A stretch of 64,000 bases of DNA. It comes from Deinococcales bacterium (GTDB lineage Bacteria; Deinococcota; Deinococci; Deinococcales; JAAFIG01). A program made the position numbers and the translations under genes. The stretch's first letter is position 1. Each line of letters starts with the position of its first letter. The stretch is taken from assembly GCA_025359505.1 (NCBI GenBank), contig JANYHH010000002.1, forward strand, positions 1-64,000. Direction: 5' to 3'. Below the pieces are notes generated by a model. The model had not been told where the DNA came from and ran no database searches. It was given only the letters and a program-made list of their open reading frames with translations. This document shows positions 31,595 to 40,747 of this stretch, one piece after another.

Positions 31595-32824
31595 CTACGG
31601 ACGCGCCGCTGTCGTGGCAGGCGCTTTCGGTGCGACTCGAGGGTCGAGCGGGTTAACCGCGAAGATCGCGCCCCACGGCACATACGTGCTGCGCGTCGTA
31701 TCGGTCAGCGTGCGCCCGTCCTCGTACCGCACGGTGCGAAGCTGGCGCACGCTGATGCCACCGACCGCGCCGTCAATCTGGCGGCTGCGTCCGAGCGGCA
31801 CGCTCGCGTCGGCTTGGAAACGCGCGGCGGGCGCGGGTTTGACGCCGAAATACACGGGCTTGGAAACCGTCACGCGACGTTGCGGGGCTGCGCCGAACAG
31901 GTCTACGCGCATCGTCATGCGACTCGAGTTGACGCTGAGTTGCATCAGCAGGCTCGAACCAGAATCGTTTTTGAATTTGAGGTTCTTGTACGGCGCGTAG
32001 ACCGTGGCTTCAAAGCCAATGGGCGGCGCGAAGCGCGGCGTGGCGAGTTCGTAGTACGACACTCGGTACGAGTGGTTGCTGCGAGCGGTGATCGGCAAGC
32101 CTGCTAGATACGCGGCTCGCCAGACGGTCGTGCTGACCTGACAGATGCCGCCACCAATTTCCTTCTTCAGTGTGCCGCTGGCGATGATGTACCCGTCGAC
32201 GAAGCCTTTGGCTGCGGTCAACTCGCCAAGCGCGGCGTTGTAATCGTATTCGCCGCCCGGCGCGATGATCGCGCCGTCCAGAATGCGGCTGGCGGCGACA
32301 ATGTTCTGCACGCGAAAGCTGCGCGAGCCGTAAAACGCGCTCTCGCCGCCACCGAAGCGCTGCACAATGCCTTGCGCTGCCCAATCCTCGAGATTGCGCT
32401 TCGGGCGCGTGACCGTGAGCTTGATGTCTGCCGTTTCGCGCCCTTCGATAATCGCTTTGACCAGCGCCTCGCGGGTGGTTTCAGCGTCTACTTGCCACGC
32501 GCTCTGCTGCCGCGCTTCCCAGTTGCCGTTCGGGAGCTGCGCGAAGCGGGCATCCACCGCCTCGCGCTCGAGGGCGTTGAAAATTCGCTCGAGGTCAGCT
32601 TCTAGGCCAGTGGCGATTTTGGCGAAGTTGCGGCTGCGCTGCACGAGTTGCGGATTGAGCGCGTAGCGTTTGGTGATGATCTCCTGACGCAAGCGCCCGC
32701 CCGCGATGCGCGGCTCGAAGGTCTCGAGTCGCAGCGTGAACTCTGGGAACGACTGCGCTAAGGCGGAACTCGAGGTGAAGACGAGGGCGATTCCCAACAG
32801 CATTTTGATCATCACAGACTCCAA
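31595..32824 (-). CDS. VanW-family secreted protein (copy 1)
   Basis: 409 residues (Met at 32824, or more probably at 32812, MIKMLLGIALVFTSSSALAQ = signal peptide). The VanW core occupies residues ~170-300: GGGESAFYGSRSFRVQNIVA, GICQVSTTVWRAAYLAGLP, HSYRVSYY and FEATVYAPYKNLKFKND. The N-terminal ~150 residues resemble the peptidoglycan-binding-like domain often found with VanW. Function of the family is unknown despite its link to vancomycin loci. It is a paralogue of 45972-47183. Confidence 0.88.
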   Translation of the reverse strand: MESVMIKMLLGIALVFTSSSALAQSFPEFTLRLETFEPRIAGGRLRQEIITKRYALNPQLVQRSRNFAKIATGLEADLERIFNALEREAVDARFAQLPNGNWEARQQSAWQVDAETTREALVKAIIEGRETADIKLTVTRPKRNLEDWAAQGIVQRFGGGESAFYGSRSFRVQNIVAASRILDGAIIAPGGEYDYNAALGELTAAKGFVDGYIIASGTLKKEIGGGICQVSTTVWRAAYLAGLPITARSNHSYRVSYYELATPRFAPPIGFEATVYAPYKNLKFKNDSGSSLLMQLSVNSSRMTMRVDLFGAAPQRRVTVSKPVYFGVKPAPAARFQADASVPLGRSRQIDGAVGGISVRQLRTVRYEDGRTLTDTTRSTYVPWGAIFAVNPLDPRVAPKAPATTAARP

Positions 32825-32911
32825 GGGTAACGCAAATTCAATGGTGAGCGGTGGCTACGGGCGGGTTCGTAGAGAGCTGCGTAACACGAGGGCTTATGCG
32901 TTTTACGGACG

Positions 32912-33085
32912 TTATGAATCCTCGGACGAACTCTCTTTAGCAACGCCGTCAGTTGACTCGAGCGTTGCATCTGCCATTGCCTGATCTTCGCGTGGTCGAG
33001 TGCGGTCGCGATTGAACATGACGAAAATCATTGTGAGTAACAGCCCCACACCATTGCCGAGGAGCAACGCCAACTCGAGGCTCAC
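32912..33085 (-). CDS. Small single-pass membrane protein coupled to the DUF1345 gene
   Basis: 57 residues from a GTG that overlaps the DUF1345 stop (GTGA). One helix (LELALLLGNGVGLLLTMIF) is followed by an acidic Ser/Glu-rich tail. The longer track ORF reads into the DUF1345 gene out of frame. Confidence 0.6.
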   Translation of the reverse strand: MSLELALLLGNGVGLLLTMIFVMFNRDRTRPREDQAMADATLESTDGVAKESSSEDS

Positions 33086-33759
33086 AGCAGACTGCCGATC
33101 ACGTTGAGCGTCAGTGCCAGAACCGCAGCATTGTACCAAAACGAGACAATGCCGTGCCAAAGCGCTGCCCAGCGCAAGCGCGGACTGGTGATCTGCACAT
33201 CGGAGACCTGAAACGTCATCCCGAGGACGAAAGCGAAATACGCGAAGTCGCGGTCACTGGGCGCTTTACCTCCGGGAAACTCGAGTCCGCCATCCGGTTC
33301 TCCGTCAGGATCGTCGCAACTGTAGTAAAGATGCGCGTAGCGAAAGGTGTACACCGTATGGGTCAGGAACCACGCGCTGACCACGGCGATCACCGCGATG
33401 GCCACGGCAATTCCGGGGGCACTCGGCATCAGTTTCGCGGCTCGCTCCAACACGAACGCGGCCGCGATCAGACTGACGGCGCTCGAGGTCAGCGCGACGA
33501 GTCCGAGGCCAGCCCGTCCCGGGTCTTCGCGCCCGGCCCGTGCGTGGGTTTGCTTGCTTGTGGAGTGAAGAATCGTCCACCACGCGATCCCGAGCAAACT
33601 GATCGAGGCAGCGTCCCAACCGATCACGACCCGCAGCAGCAGACTTTCCACGGGGAGCGCGAGGGTAGTCACCACACCGATCAAGGCGACCGCTACGAGG
33701 CGACTCCAAGAGTTCAACCTCGAGCCAGCGGGGTTTGGCAGGTCGTGAGGATCAGCCAT
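33082..33759 (-). CDS. DUF1345 membrane protein
   Basis: 225 residues with about five transmembrane segments. The C-terminal signature DFAYFAFVLGMTFQVSDVQI followed by WHGIVSFWYNAAVLALTLNV is that of DUF1345, an integral membrane family of unknown function. The initial Met is immediately followed by ADPHDLPNP. It is coupled to the 57-residue ORF downstream. Confidence 0.85.
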   Translation of the reverse strand: MADPHDLPNPAGSRLNSWSRLVAVALIGVVTTLALPVESLLLRVVIGWDAASISLLGIAWWTILHSTSKQTHARAGREDPGRAGLGLVALTSSAVSLIAAAFVLERAAKLMPSAPGIAVAIAVIAVVSAWFLTHTVYTFRYAHLYYSCDDPDGEPDGGLEFPGGKAPSDRDFAYFAFVLGMTFQVSDVQITSPRLRWAALWHGIVSFWYNAAVLALTLNVIGSLL

Positions 33760-33820
33760 GCGACGCCCCGCAGCTTCCCATATAGGTCACTTTGATCACG
33801 ATTTGAGGGTATGGCACGAC

Positions 33821-34549
33821 TCAGACCACCATGTCGATTAGCAGGAGCGCCAGAAACCCTGCGAAGAACGTCGCCGTCAGCAGCGCCGTCTCGGGGACCT
33901 CGTGCGCTTCGACCAGCAACTCCTCGGTCACGAGGTAGAGCAGCGCCGCCGCGCCGAACGACAGCACGATCTCGAGACCGATGCCTTGCAACCCAGTCAG
34001 CAGACCACCGCCGATCATCGCACCGACCACGAGCAGCCCAGCCAATAAAGCAACCACCGCGAACACTTTGGCTCGAGACGCACCGCTCTTCGCAAGGCTA
34101 GCGACGGTCGAGAGCGATAGAAACAGCAACTCGAGCGTCAACGCCACCGTCAGCAGGATACCCGTTCGCGCTCCAGCCGCGAAGCTCACGCCGATCAGCA
34201 ACCCATCAATCAGCACGTCGAGCGCGACGACGGTGACGAGGCTGCCCGAGCCGCTGACCGCCCCGAGGTCGCCCTCCTTGGGTGCGCTTTTTGGCAACAG
34301 GTAACGCAGCCCGAGCATCACGCACACGCCGATCACGAAGCCGATCACCACGCCCAGCGGCTCGTGACCCTGCTTGATCTCGGGGATCAACTCTGTGGCG
34401 ATGGCCGCGAAAACCAAACCGCCAGCGAAGTGCTGCACCGCGCTACGCAGCGCCGCGCTCGGTTCGCGCCACGCGGCCAGTGCCCCGCCGATCAGCGTGG
34501 CCAGAACCGGAATGGTCGTAAAGGTCAGCACGGAAACGAGGACGGTCAT
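33821..34549 (-). CDS. ZIP-family divalent metal transporter
   Basis: 242 residues from the ATG at 34549, overlapping the lspA stop (ATGA); the track ORF starts 17 codons earlier inside lspA. Eight transmembrane helices. TM4 carries ALDVLIDGLLIGVSFAAGAR, the ZIP-type metal-site helix with D and G positions; the usual H-N is replaced by D-V-L-I-D. The preceding HFAGGLVFAAIATELIPEIK is TM2 with the conserved His and E. It is last in the P-type ATPase-glutaredoxin-lspA-zip operon, so probably zinc or cadmium handling. Confidence 0.85.
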   Translation of the reverse strand: MTVLVSVLTFTTIPVLATLIGGALAAWREPSAALRSAVQHFAGGLVFAAIATELIPEIKQGHEPLGVVIGFVIGVCVMLGLRYLLPKSAPKEGDLGAVSGSGSLVTVVALDVLIDGLLIGVSFAAGARTGILLTVALTLELLFLSLSTVASLAKSGASRAKVFAVVALLAGLLVVGAMIGGGLLTGLQGIGLEIVLSFGAAALLYLVTEELLVEAHEVPETALLTATFFAGFLALLLIDMVV

Positions 34550-35103
34550 GCCTGTTTCTGCCTCACCGATTCGGTACGCGCACGGTTGCGGCTCGACCAC
34601 AGCAGCAGCGCCACGCCGCCGACGACACCGACATCGGCGAGGTTAAACACTGGGTATTCCGTGCCAAAAATCGGGCGGTACAGTGCGGTCAGCGTCGGAG
34701 ACAACAGCATGTCCACCACGTAACCGCGCGTCGCGCCGTCAAAAGCGTTACCGAGTGCGCCACCGGCGATCAATCCAATCGCCATCATCAACCCGAGCCT
34801 AGGCTTAGGTTGACGCATCAGCCACCACAGCATCGCCACGCTCGCCACGGCACGCAAAATAGTGAGCGGCAGCGTGGCATTGGAAAATAAACTCCACGCC
34901 GCTCCACGGTTCTCGGCGTAGCTCAGTGCAACCAGTCCGGGGATTGGCTCGAGCCGCTGTGGGTAGTGCGGCACGTGATCAATCGCGTAGCTTTTGAGGC
35001 TTTGATCGAGCGCGAACCAAATCAGCGCGATGCACAGGGCGACGATCAAAGCCCGATGGGTTGACCAATACCCCCGCAATGATGCGGTCGTCTCGTTGGT
35101 CAT
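34546..35103 (-). CDS. lspA: Lipoprotein signal peptidase (LspA)
   Basis: 185 residues, four transmembrane helices. It contains the family blocks ENRGAAWSLF, GGALGNAFDGATRGYVVDML (first catalytic Asp) and VFNLADVGV (second catalytic Asp). It cleaves diacylglyceryl-modified prolipoproteins. It sits in a metal-efflux operon, an arrangement also known from mobile metal-resistance islands, where a spare lspA accompanies P-type ATPases. Overlaps the genes on both sides by 4 bp. Confidence 0.93.
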   Translation of the reverse strand: MTNETTASLRGYWSTHRALIVALCIALIWFALDQSLKSYAIDHVPHYPQRLEPIPGLVALSYAENRGAAWSLFSNATLPLTILRAVASVAMLWWLMRQPKPRLGLMMAIGLIAGGALGNAFDGATRGYVVDMLLSPTLTALYRPIFGTEYPVFNLADVGVVGGVALLLWSSRNRARTESVRQKQA

Positions 35104-35381
35104 TGAGTTGCACGGTCATGCGGTGCGCCCCCGTCCGAAGCCGCGTGCAGCAGCGCCTCGAGCTGCGGGCGCTGATCATCGAACTCGCCGTAAAAGACCT
35201 GCCCGTCCAGCACCGTCACCGGCGCGATTCGCACGTTAGTAAGGGCGAACATCTCCGCTTTTGCGGTTTCGTCCGCTCGCACGTCGCGCTCGGTGTACTC
35301 GACCCCGTGCGTCTCGAGCAAGCGTTTCACGGCCGCGCAATCAGCGCAGTTGGGCACGGTGTACACGGTCGCTCGTGTCAC
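35100..35381 (-). CDS. Glutaredoxin-like protein
   Basis: 93 residues from a GTG that overlaps the ATPase stop. The thioredoxin-fold start ATVYTVPNCADCAAVKRLLE has the active site CADC, and ...NVRIAPVTVLDGQVFYGEFD supplies the cis-Pro loop (usually T-V-P, here A-P-V). It probably reduces disulfides or metal-thiolates in the cytosol. Its position between a metal ATPase and lspA ties it to metal stress. Confidence 0.82.
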   Translation of the reverse strand: MTRATVYTVPNCADCAAVKRLLETHGVEYTERDVRADETAKAEMFALTNVRIAPVTVLDGQVFYGEFDDQRPQLEALLHAASDGGAPHDRATQ

Positions 35382-37681
35382 GCGGCTTTCGGCGTCGCCG
35401 CGATTGGTGCGACTGTTTGAGCTTGTGGGCGACCCTTGAAGCCCAGCAAACGCAGTGCATTGGCAGTCACCAGCACCGTCGCGCCGGTATCCGCCAGAAT
35501 CGCCATCCACAGGTTGGTGATGCCCAGCAAGGTCGTCACCAAAAACACGGCTTTCAAGCCGAGCGCAATGGCGATATTCACACGAATGTTGCCCATCACT
35601 GCCCTCGACAGCACCACCAAATCCACCACGCCCATGACGTTCGATCTGAGGATTGCGGCGTTCGCCGTCTCGAGCGCGACATCCGTGCCGCCTCCCATCG
35701 CAATGCCGACATCGGACATCGCCAGTGCTGGCGCGTCGTTGATGCCGTCGCCGATCATGGCGACCTTGCCAGACTGCTTCAGCTCGCGGATGATCTCGAG
35801 CTTGTCCTCGGGCAGCAGTTCAGCCCGCACCTCGAGTCCTAAATCACTCGCAATTGCCAGACCAGTGCGGGCGTTGTCGCCCGTCAGCATCACGCTCGAG
35901 ATGCCCAAGTTTTTCAGTTCCGCTAGCGCCGCCCGCGCATCGGAGCGCGGCTCGTCGCGGATAGCGAACAGCGCCAGCGGCATCGCACCCTCCAGCAGCA
36001 GCACGACGGTCTTACCGCTCGCCTCGAGTGTATTGATCTGCGCGGCTAAAGTTGGCTCGAGCGGTGCGAGTTCGGCTGCGTACTTCGGGCTGCCGACGGC
36101 GAGGGTGCGCCCCTCGACCGTGGCAATCGCCGCCTTACCCTGCACGGCTTTGGCGTCGCTGTTGCTAGGCGCGTTGACACCAGCAGCTTTGGCACGATCA
36201 GTAATCGCTTTAGCCAGCGGATGCGATGATCCGTTTTCAACGCCTGCTGCGAGTCGCAGAATTGTCCCCTCCTCGCCCTGCAAGGTCACAACGTCAGTGA
36301 CGAGAGGTCTGCCCGCCGTGAGCGTGCCAGTCTTATCGAACGCAATCGTGTGGACGCTGCCGATATTCTCGAGCGCAGCGCCACCCTTGATAAGCAGTCC
36401 GCGCCGCGCTCCGCTCGAGAGTCCGCTGGTGATCGCAGCGGGCACGCTCAGCACCAAAGCGCACGGGCAGCCGATCAGCAGCAGGCTGACGCCTTTGTAG
36501 AGCCAGTCGTGCCAGACGCCGCCGAACAGCAGCGGTGGGAGCACCGCGACGAGGCTCGAGACCAGTACCACGCCGGGCGTCCAATAGCGGCTGAAGCGGT
36601 CGATGAATCTGGCGGTGTTGCCCTTGCCGTTCTCGGCTTCCTCGACGAGTTTGATGATCCGCGCAATCGTGTTGTCGCCTGCGGCTTTGGTGACCTGCAC
36701 GTCGATCACTGCGTCGCCGTTGATGCTGCCTGCGTAGACGGCGTCATTGACGGTCTTGTTGACCGGTACGCTCTCGCCGGTCACGGGCGAATCATCCAAA
36801 CTCGAGGCTCCTTTGACAATCATTCCATCGCATGGCACGCGCCCGCCGGGTTGGACGCGCACGAGTTGCCCGACCGCCAGACTGTCAGCGGGCACTTCGT
36901 CGGTGTGTTCTCCCGCGTGCTGACCATCGCCACCGCTGTGAACGACGAAGGCGGTTTTCGGCGCGAGGGCCGCAAGCGATTTGATGCCCGCTCGAGCGCG
37001 ACCAGCGGCCACACCCTCGAGCAGTTCGCCGATCATGAAGAAAAACACGACGACGACCGCCTCGGCTGATTCGCCAATGCCAATCGCACCGATGGCCGCA
37101 AGCGTCACCAGCATTTCTATCGTCCACGGATTGCCGAATCTGGCAGCGGCAAATGCGCGTCGAGCCAGCGGGTACGTGCCAATCAATGTGGCGACGACAA
37201 AGCCCCACGTGGCGATCTGCGGCTCAAAACGGCTGAAAATCCACGCTGCACCCGCGAGCGCACCGGTCAGGAACACCAGTTGCGCTTGCCGCGTCGCGTA
37301 CCACGGCTTACCCTCCTCGAGTGCGTGCGTGTGACCTTCCGCGCCGTGACCGTGGTCGTGACCCTTTTTACCGTGGTCTTCCTCGTCATCGTGCCCGGCC
37401 TCGCCATGTGCCGAGGGCTTCACGGGGGTAGCAGCAGTCTCTGCCCGCAGCGTCGGCACGTAGCCAAGTGTGCGGATATTGGACTCGAGCTTCGTGCGCG
37501 GAGTGCGGGATTCGTCCAGCTCGAGGGTCAGAATCTGCGAGGTGAAGTTGACTTTCGGGGCGGCGGCACCGGGCAGGCGCGTGACCATATCCTCGATTTT
37601 GCGGGCGCAGGACGCGCAATCCATGCCGTCTACGAAGTAGCGCAGGGTTGCAGGGTTGGCTTGATTGGTGGGTTGACTCAT
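35378..37681 (-). CDS. Heavy-metal P1B-type ATPase (Zn/Cd/Pb-type)
   Basis: 767 residues. The N-terminal HMA domain has GMDCASCARKIEDM, followed by a His/Asp-rich linker (HDDEEDHGKKGHDHGHG). Transmembrane motif CPCALVLSVPAA, phosphorylation site DKTGTLT, the HP motif in SSHPLAKAI and hinge GDGINDAP are all present. The CPC motif, His-rich linker and ArsR/SmtB regulator next door fit a zinc/cadmium/lead exporter (ZntA/CadA). The operon continues with glutaredoxin, lspA and zip, all with 4-bp overlaps. Confidence 0.94.
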   Translation of the reverse strand: MSQPTNQANPATLRYFVDGMDCASCARKIEDMVTRLPGAAAPKVNFTSQILTLELDESRTPRTKLESNIRTLGYVPTLRAETAATPVKPSAHGEAGHDDEEDHGKKGHDHGHGAEGHTHALEEGKPWYATRQAQLVFLTGALAGAAWIFSRFEPQIATWGFVVATLIGTYPLARRAFAAARFGNPWTIEMLVTLAAIGAIGIGESAEAVVVVFFFMIGELLEGVAAGRARAGIKSLAALAPKTAFVVHSGGDGQHAGEHTDEVPADSLAVGQLVRVQPGGRVPCDGMIVKGASSLDDSPVTGESVPVNKTVNDAVYAGSINGDAVIDVQVTKAAGDNTIARIIKLVEEAENGKGNTARFIDRFSRYWTPGVVLVSSLVAVLPPLLFGGVWHDWLYKGVSLLLIGCPCALVLSVPAAITSGLSSGARRGLLIKGGAALENIGSVHTIAFDKTGTLTAGRPLVTDVVTLQGEEGTILRLAAGVENGSSHPLAKAITDRAKAAGVNAPSNSDAKAVQGKAAIATVEGRTLAVGSPKYAAELAPLEPTLAAQINTLEASGKTVVLLLEGAMPLALFAIRDEPRSDARAALAELKNLGISSVMLTGDNARTGLAIASDLGLEVRAELLPEDKLEIIRELKQSGKVAMIGDGINDAPALAMSDVGIAMGGGTDVALETANAAILRSNVMGVVDLVVLSRAVMGNIRVNIAIALGLKAVFLVTTLLGITNLWMAILADTGATVLVTANALRLLGFKGRPQAQTVAPIAATPKAA

Positions 37682-37742
37682 GTCGTGCCTCCTCGAGCAA
37701 CGTATGAACTGCTACTCAGTTAACTTGAGGATAGCACAATAC

Positions 37743-37758
37743 CTGAGCATTTGCTCAG
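37743..37758. promoter_or_regulatory. ArsR/SmtB-type operator before the P-type ATPase
   Basis: CTGAGCA-TT-TGCTCAG is a perfect 7-2-7 inverted repeat in the 93-bp gap between the ArsR gene and the ATPase gene. It matches the short imperfect-palindrome style of SmtB/CadC/ZntR operators. TGTGCTATCCT just downstream on the minus strand could be the -10 region. Confidence 0.65.
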
Positions 37759-37774
37759 TAATGAGTTTGGCTTC

Positions 37775-38146
37775 TCAATGCGCCTCGCCCGCGTGCGACA
37801 GCAAACTCTCCACGAGCTGATGCACGTGTTCGTCCGCCAAACGGTAATAGACCACGCGCCCGCGCTTATCGCTCACAACGAGGCTGGCATCGCGCAGGTA
37901 ACGCATCTGATGGCTGACCGCACTCTCGGAAACCTCGGTCAACACTGCCAGATCGCAGACGCACAACTCTGTGGCTGCAAGGCTGACGAGAATCCGCAAG
38001 CGCGTCTCATCCGCCACGGCTTTGAGCATCAGCAGCGCCCGCTCGAGCCGGGCCGCACCTCCGAGCGCGGCTCGAGCGAGCTGCACGGCTTCGGGGTGAA
38101 TCTGTTTCAGTTCGCAAGGCTCGAGTTCTACCGTAATGAGAGACAT
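37775..38146 (-). CDS. ArsR/SmtB-family metal-sensing repressor
   Basis: 123 residues. The winged helix contains ATELCVCDLAVLTEVSESAV (CadC-like Cys motif ELCVCDL, metal site in the recognition region) and the beta-wing KRGRVVYYRLADEH. The C-terminal ADEHVHQLVESLLSHAGEAH gives the His/Asp set of an alpha5 zinc site. It likely represses the downstream P-type ATPase operon through the palindrome at 37743-37758 and releases on Zn/Cd/Pb. Confidence 0.92.
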   Translation of the reverse strand: MSLITVELEPCELKQIHPEAVQLARAALGGAARLERALLMLKAVADETRLRILVSLAATELCVCDLAVLTEVSESAVSHQMRYLRDASLVVSDKRGRVVYYRLADEHVHQLVESLLSHAGEAH

Positions 38147-38507
38147 ACTTATTTAATTTACGCTTTTGACGGCTGGCGGCGTCACTCGAGCAACACGATG
38201 CTCCGTCAACATCCTATGCAGTTTGATCGTTTCTCTAGAGTACACACATGTATGGCTTCACTCTAATGCACTGGCGTGATCCTCGCTCGAATCGGGAGTT
38301 TAATGAATGTGATGATCGTGCTGGTCAACCCAAACGGCCTCGACGTGGATCGTTTGAAGCTGCCCCTCGAGCGGCTGACGGATCTCGAAGCGGCCCAAGG
38401 TAAGCTGGCCGCTTACGTCTCGCTCAGTCACTTCAGCCCGCCGCGCCAACCACGAAGCCGAGCAAGCGTCCACGCGGTGACGGTCAGCTCATGCGTAAGA
38501 AAAAATT
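38147..38507. other. 361-bp region, promoter of the arsR operon and a doubtful ORF
   Basis: The left end is AT-rich (TTATTTAATTTACGC) and probably carries the arsR promoter. A plus-strand ORF (38276..38527, 83 codons) reads MILARIGSLMNVMIVLVNPN. It has no Shine-Dalgarno or recognisable fold and overlaps the end of the next gene. I treat it as unproven. Confidence 0.4.
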
Positions 38508-39536
38508 TCAACGCGCCGCAGCGGTGAGGGCGCGGTAAGCGCTAAGCGGGCCATCGGGAACGAAGCCAGCCGCCTTGTAAATGGCGTACGCTTTGCGAAT
38601 CAGCCGTGCGCCGTCGGCGGCTTTGCCCTGACGCTCGTAGACCAGCCCGAGTACGTAGGTGGCCAGCGGGTTCTCAGGCGCGAGCGCGACCGCCTGCTCG
38701 AGGAACCGCGCTGAAGCCGCGCGTCCCTCAATGGTTTTGGGTCCATTGATGAAACCACCGGGGTAGCGCTCGCCGCGGTAGTAGAAATACTGCGAGCGAA
38801 TGTAATTCCAAGACAGCAACCGCAGCGCCGCCGGGACGACCTCGCCGCCGCCCAACAGCCCGTAGCTCGAGATGGTGTTGTCGGCGCTATAGCGTGCCTC
38901 GACGAAGCGGTACTGACCATTCACGAGCGTGAACAGCCCAGGGTGCGGGTAGAACGGCGTCGGCTCTGAAGCGTCGGTGAGCACATCGCGCCCATCGGCG
39001 AGGCGAACCACGCTCACCATGTGCCCGAGATTGCTGACTTTGCCCGTCGCGTTTTTCCAGACCATCACGATGCCCGCCTCGACCCCCATGCGCTGCAACA
39101 TGCCCGAGATCAGCGTTGATTGCAGCAGGCATTGACGTTCGCCGTTGCGCACCGTGTAAGCGAACTCGTAGCCGCGCTCGAGGCTGAACTTCGGGATGAC
39201 GGCTTTGACGAGCTTGTGCAGCCAAGCGGCGGTACTCAGCTCGAGCCGCGTGCGTGCAGCGCGGTCACTGAGTTTGGCGATTTCCGCGCCGCGCTGGTCG
39301 AGCGCCTGACGCAGCGTCAGCGCGGGGAATCCCGCTAGATGCGCCGCCGGGGTTGCGGCGTACTGCCGCTCGAACCAAGGGTAAAACGCGGGGGTGGTCG
39401 CGCCGACAACGCCGTAGCTTTCGCTGACCAGCGCTGTCAGTGTTGCGGAACCGTAGACGAACTGCGGGCTTTGTCCTTGAGCGGCGGCCGTGCCGATGAA
39501 CAGGGCGAGCGCAGCAACAACCCAAAGTCGAATCAT
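38508..39536 (-). CDS. Secreted transglutaminase-like protein with TPR-like tail
   Basis: 342 residues from MIRLWVVAALALFIGTAAA, a signal peptide; the track adds 43 upstream residues. The middle shows a transglutaminase/papain-like Cys-His-Asp arrangement: RQCLLQSTLISGMLQRMGVE, then NLGHMVSVVRLADGRDVLTD. The C-terminal ~80 residues (RFLEQAVALAPENPLATYVL) look like tetratricopeptide repeats. Substrate unknown. It stands alone between the metal operons. Confidence 0.7.
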   Translation of the reverse strand: MIRLWVVAALALFIGTAAAQGQSPQFVYGSATLTALVSESYGVVGATTPAFYPWFERQYAATPAAHLAGFPALTLRQALDQRGAEIAKLSDRAARTRLELSTAAWLHKLVKAVIPKFSLERGYEFAYTVRNGERQCLLQSTLISGMLQRMGVEAGIVMVWKNATGKVSNLGHMVSVVRLADGRDVLTDASEPTPFYPHPGLFTLVNGQYRFVEARYSADNTISSYGLLGGGEVVPAALRLLSWNYIRSQYFYYRGERYPGGFINGPKTIEGRAASARFLEQAVALAPENPLATYVLGLVYERQGKAADGARLIRKAYAIYKAAGFVPDGPLSAYRALTAAAR

Positions 39537-39680
39537 GCCGCGAGTATACGTTTCACAGATGAAAGGCGGAAGAAACATGTGAGCCAAGCGCGGTTCAATG
39601 ATATTAGAGGGCGTAGCGTCAATTGACGTGATTCGAGGCTGGTGGCGTTTTCCCCAGAACAACAATTGCTCTGTTTAAGT

Positions 39681-40589
39681 TCATGGCAAGACCAGCACAC
39701 CACGGTGCTTGGCTTTGCCCTCGGGTTCGACGTGAATCGTCACGAACGCACCGTCCACCGCGCCTCGAATTGCGTCCTCGAGCCGGTCGCAAATCGCGTG
39801 CGCGTCCGAGACGCTCAGGTTTCCCGCAACGATCAGGTGAAACTCCACGAAGGTCGTGCTGCCCGCGATGCGGGTTCGCAGATCGTGCGCCTCGAGCGCC
39901 CCGCCCGCGTGTTCAGTGATGACCGAGCGCACCGTGTTTACGATCTCGAGTGGTGCAGCTTCGTCCATCAGACCGTTGACCGAGTCGCGCACCAGTCCCC
40001 AGCCAGACCAGAGGATGTTCACCGCCACCAGCGCCGCAACGGCCGGGTCAATCGCCGCGATTCCGGTCAACCACGCCAGTCCCAATCCAATCAGCACGCC
40101 AACGCTCGAGATCACATCGGTCACGAGGTGCTTACCATCTGCCAACAGAGCAGGCGAGCGCCAGCGGCGGGCATTGCGAATCAGGTTCATCGCCCACAGC
40201 CCGTTCAGCAGCGATGCGCCCACGCTGACCAGTATTCCAATGCCCGGAGCCTCGAGCGGTTTCAGGGCTTGGAACGCGATGTACGCTTCGCGCAGAATCG
40301 CGAGCGCCGCCAGCACGATCAACACGCCTTCGATCACGGCGCTGAAATATTCAGCTTTGCTGTGACCGAACGGGTGGTTGGCGTCAGCGGGATGCAGGCT
40401 GATTCGCAACGCGACGAGCGCGGCGATGGACGCGGCGACGTTGATGATGCTCTCGAGCGCGTCTGAGTAGAGGGCGACACTACCTGTCAAACGGTACGCG
40501 AGGTATTTCAAACCCAGCACGACGACGCCCACCGCGATGCTATACGCAGCCGTGGCTATCGTGCGGTCGAACTGCGGGCGTAGAAGCAT
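39681..40589 (-). CDS. Cation diffusion facilitator (CDF) metal exporter
   Basis: 302 residues with six transmembrane helices. TM2 has SVALYSDALESIINV (D and E of the metal site, ...SDALES) and TM5 has GKHLVTDVISSVGVLIG, equivalent to the H-x-x-x-D site of YiiP. HPADANHPFGHSKAEYF is the CDF signature region. The C-terminal ~90 residues form the cytoplasmic metallochaperone-like domain. It exports Zn/Cd/Co/Fe by proton antiport. A CTTTACAC motif lies just upstream (40600-40607). Confidence 0.92.
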   Translation of the reverse strand: MLLRPQFDRTIATAAYSIAVGVVVLGLKYLAYRLTGSVALYSDALESIINVAASIAALVALRISLHPADANHPFGHSKAEYFSAVIEGVLIVLAALAILREAYIAFQALKPLEAPGIGILVSVGASLLNGLWAMNLIRNARRWRSPALLADGKHLVTDVISSVGVLIGLGLAWLTGIAAIDPAVAALVAVNILWSGWGLVRDSVNGLMDEAAPLEIVNTVRSVITEHAGGALEAHDLRTRIAGSTTFVEFHLIVAGNLSVSDAHAICDRLEDAIRGAVDGAFVTIHVEPEGKAKHRGVLVLP

Positions 40590-40747
40590 GGTTTCAGCAC
40601 TTTACACAGTCGGCGACGATAGAAGAAGGAGTATCGGCTGCGCGTCGCAATCTCGAAACGTCCGCGTCTTCATCTGCAAGCACTGCGGTTGAGGCTCGAG
40701 CAGCGTGACCTCAATGACTCGAGAATATCAGCGTCGCGTTTAACGCA

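Noticed and set aside
38276-38527. 83-codon plus-strand ORF near the arsR promoter
   Set aside because: No ribosome-binding site or family; runs into the convergent gene. Mentioned only as doubtful.
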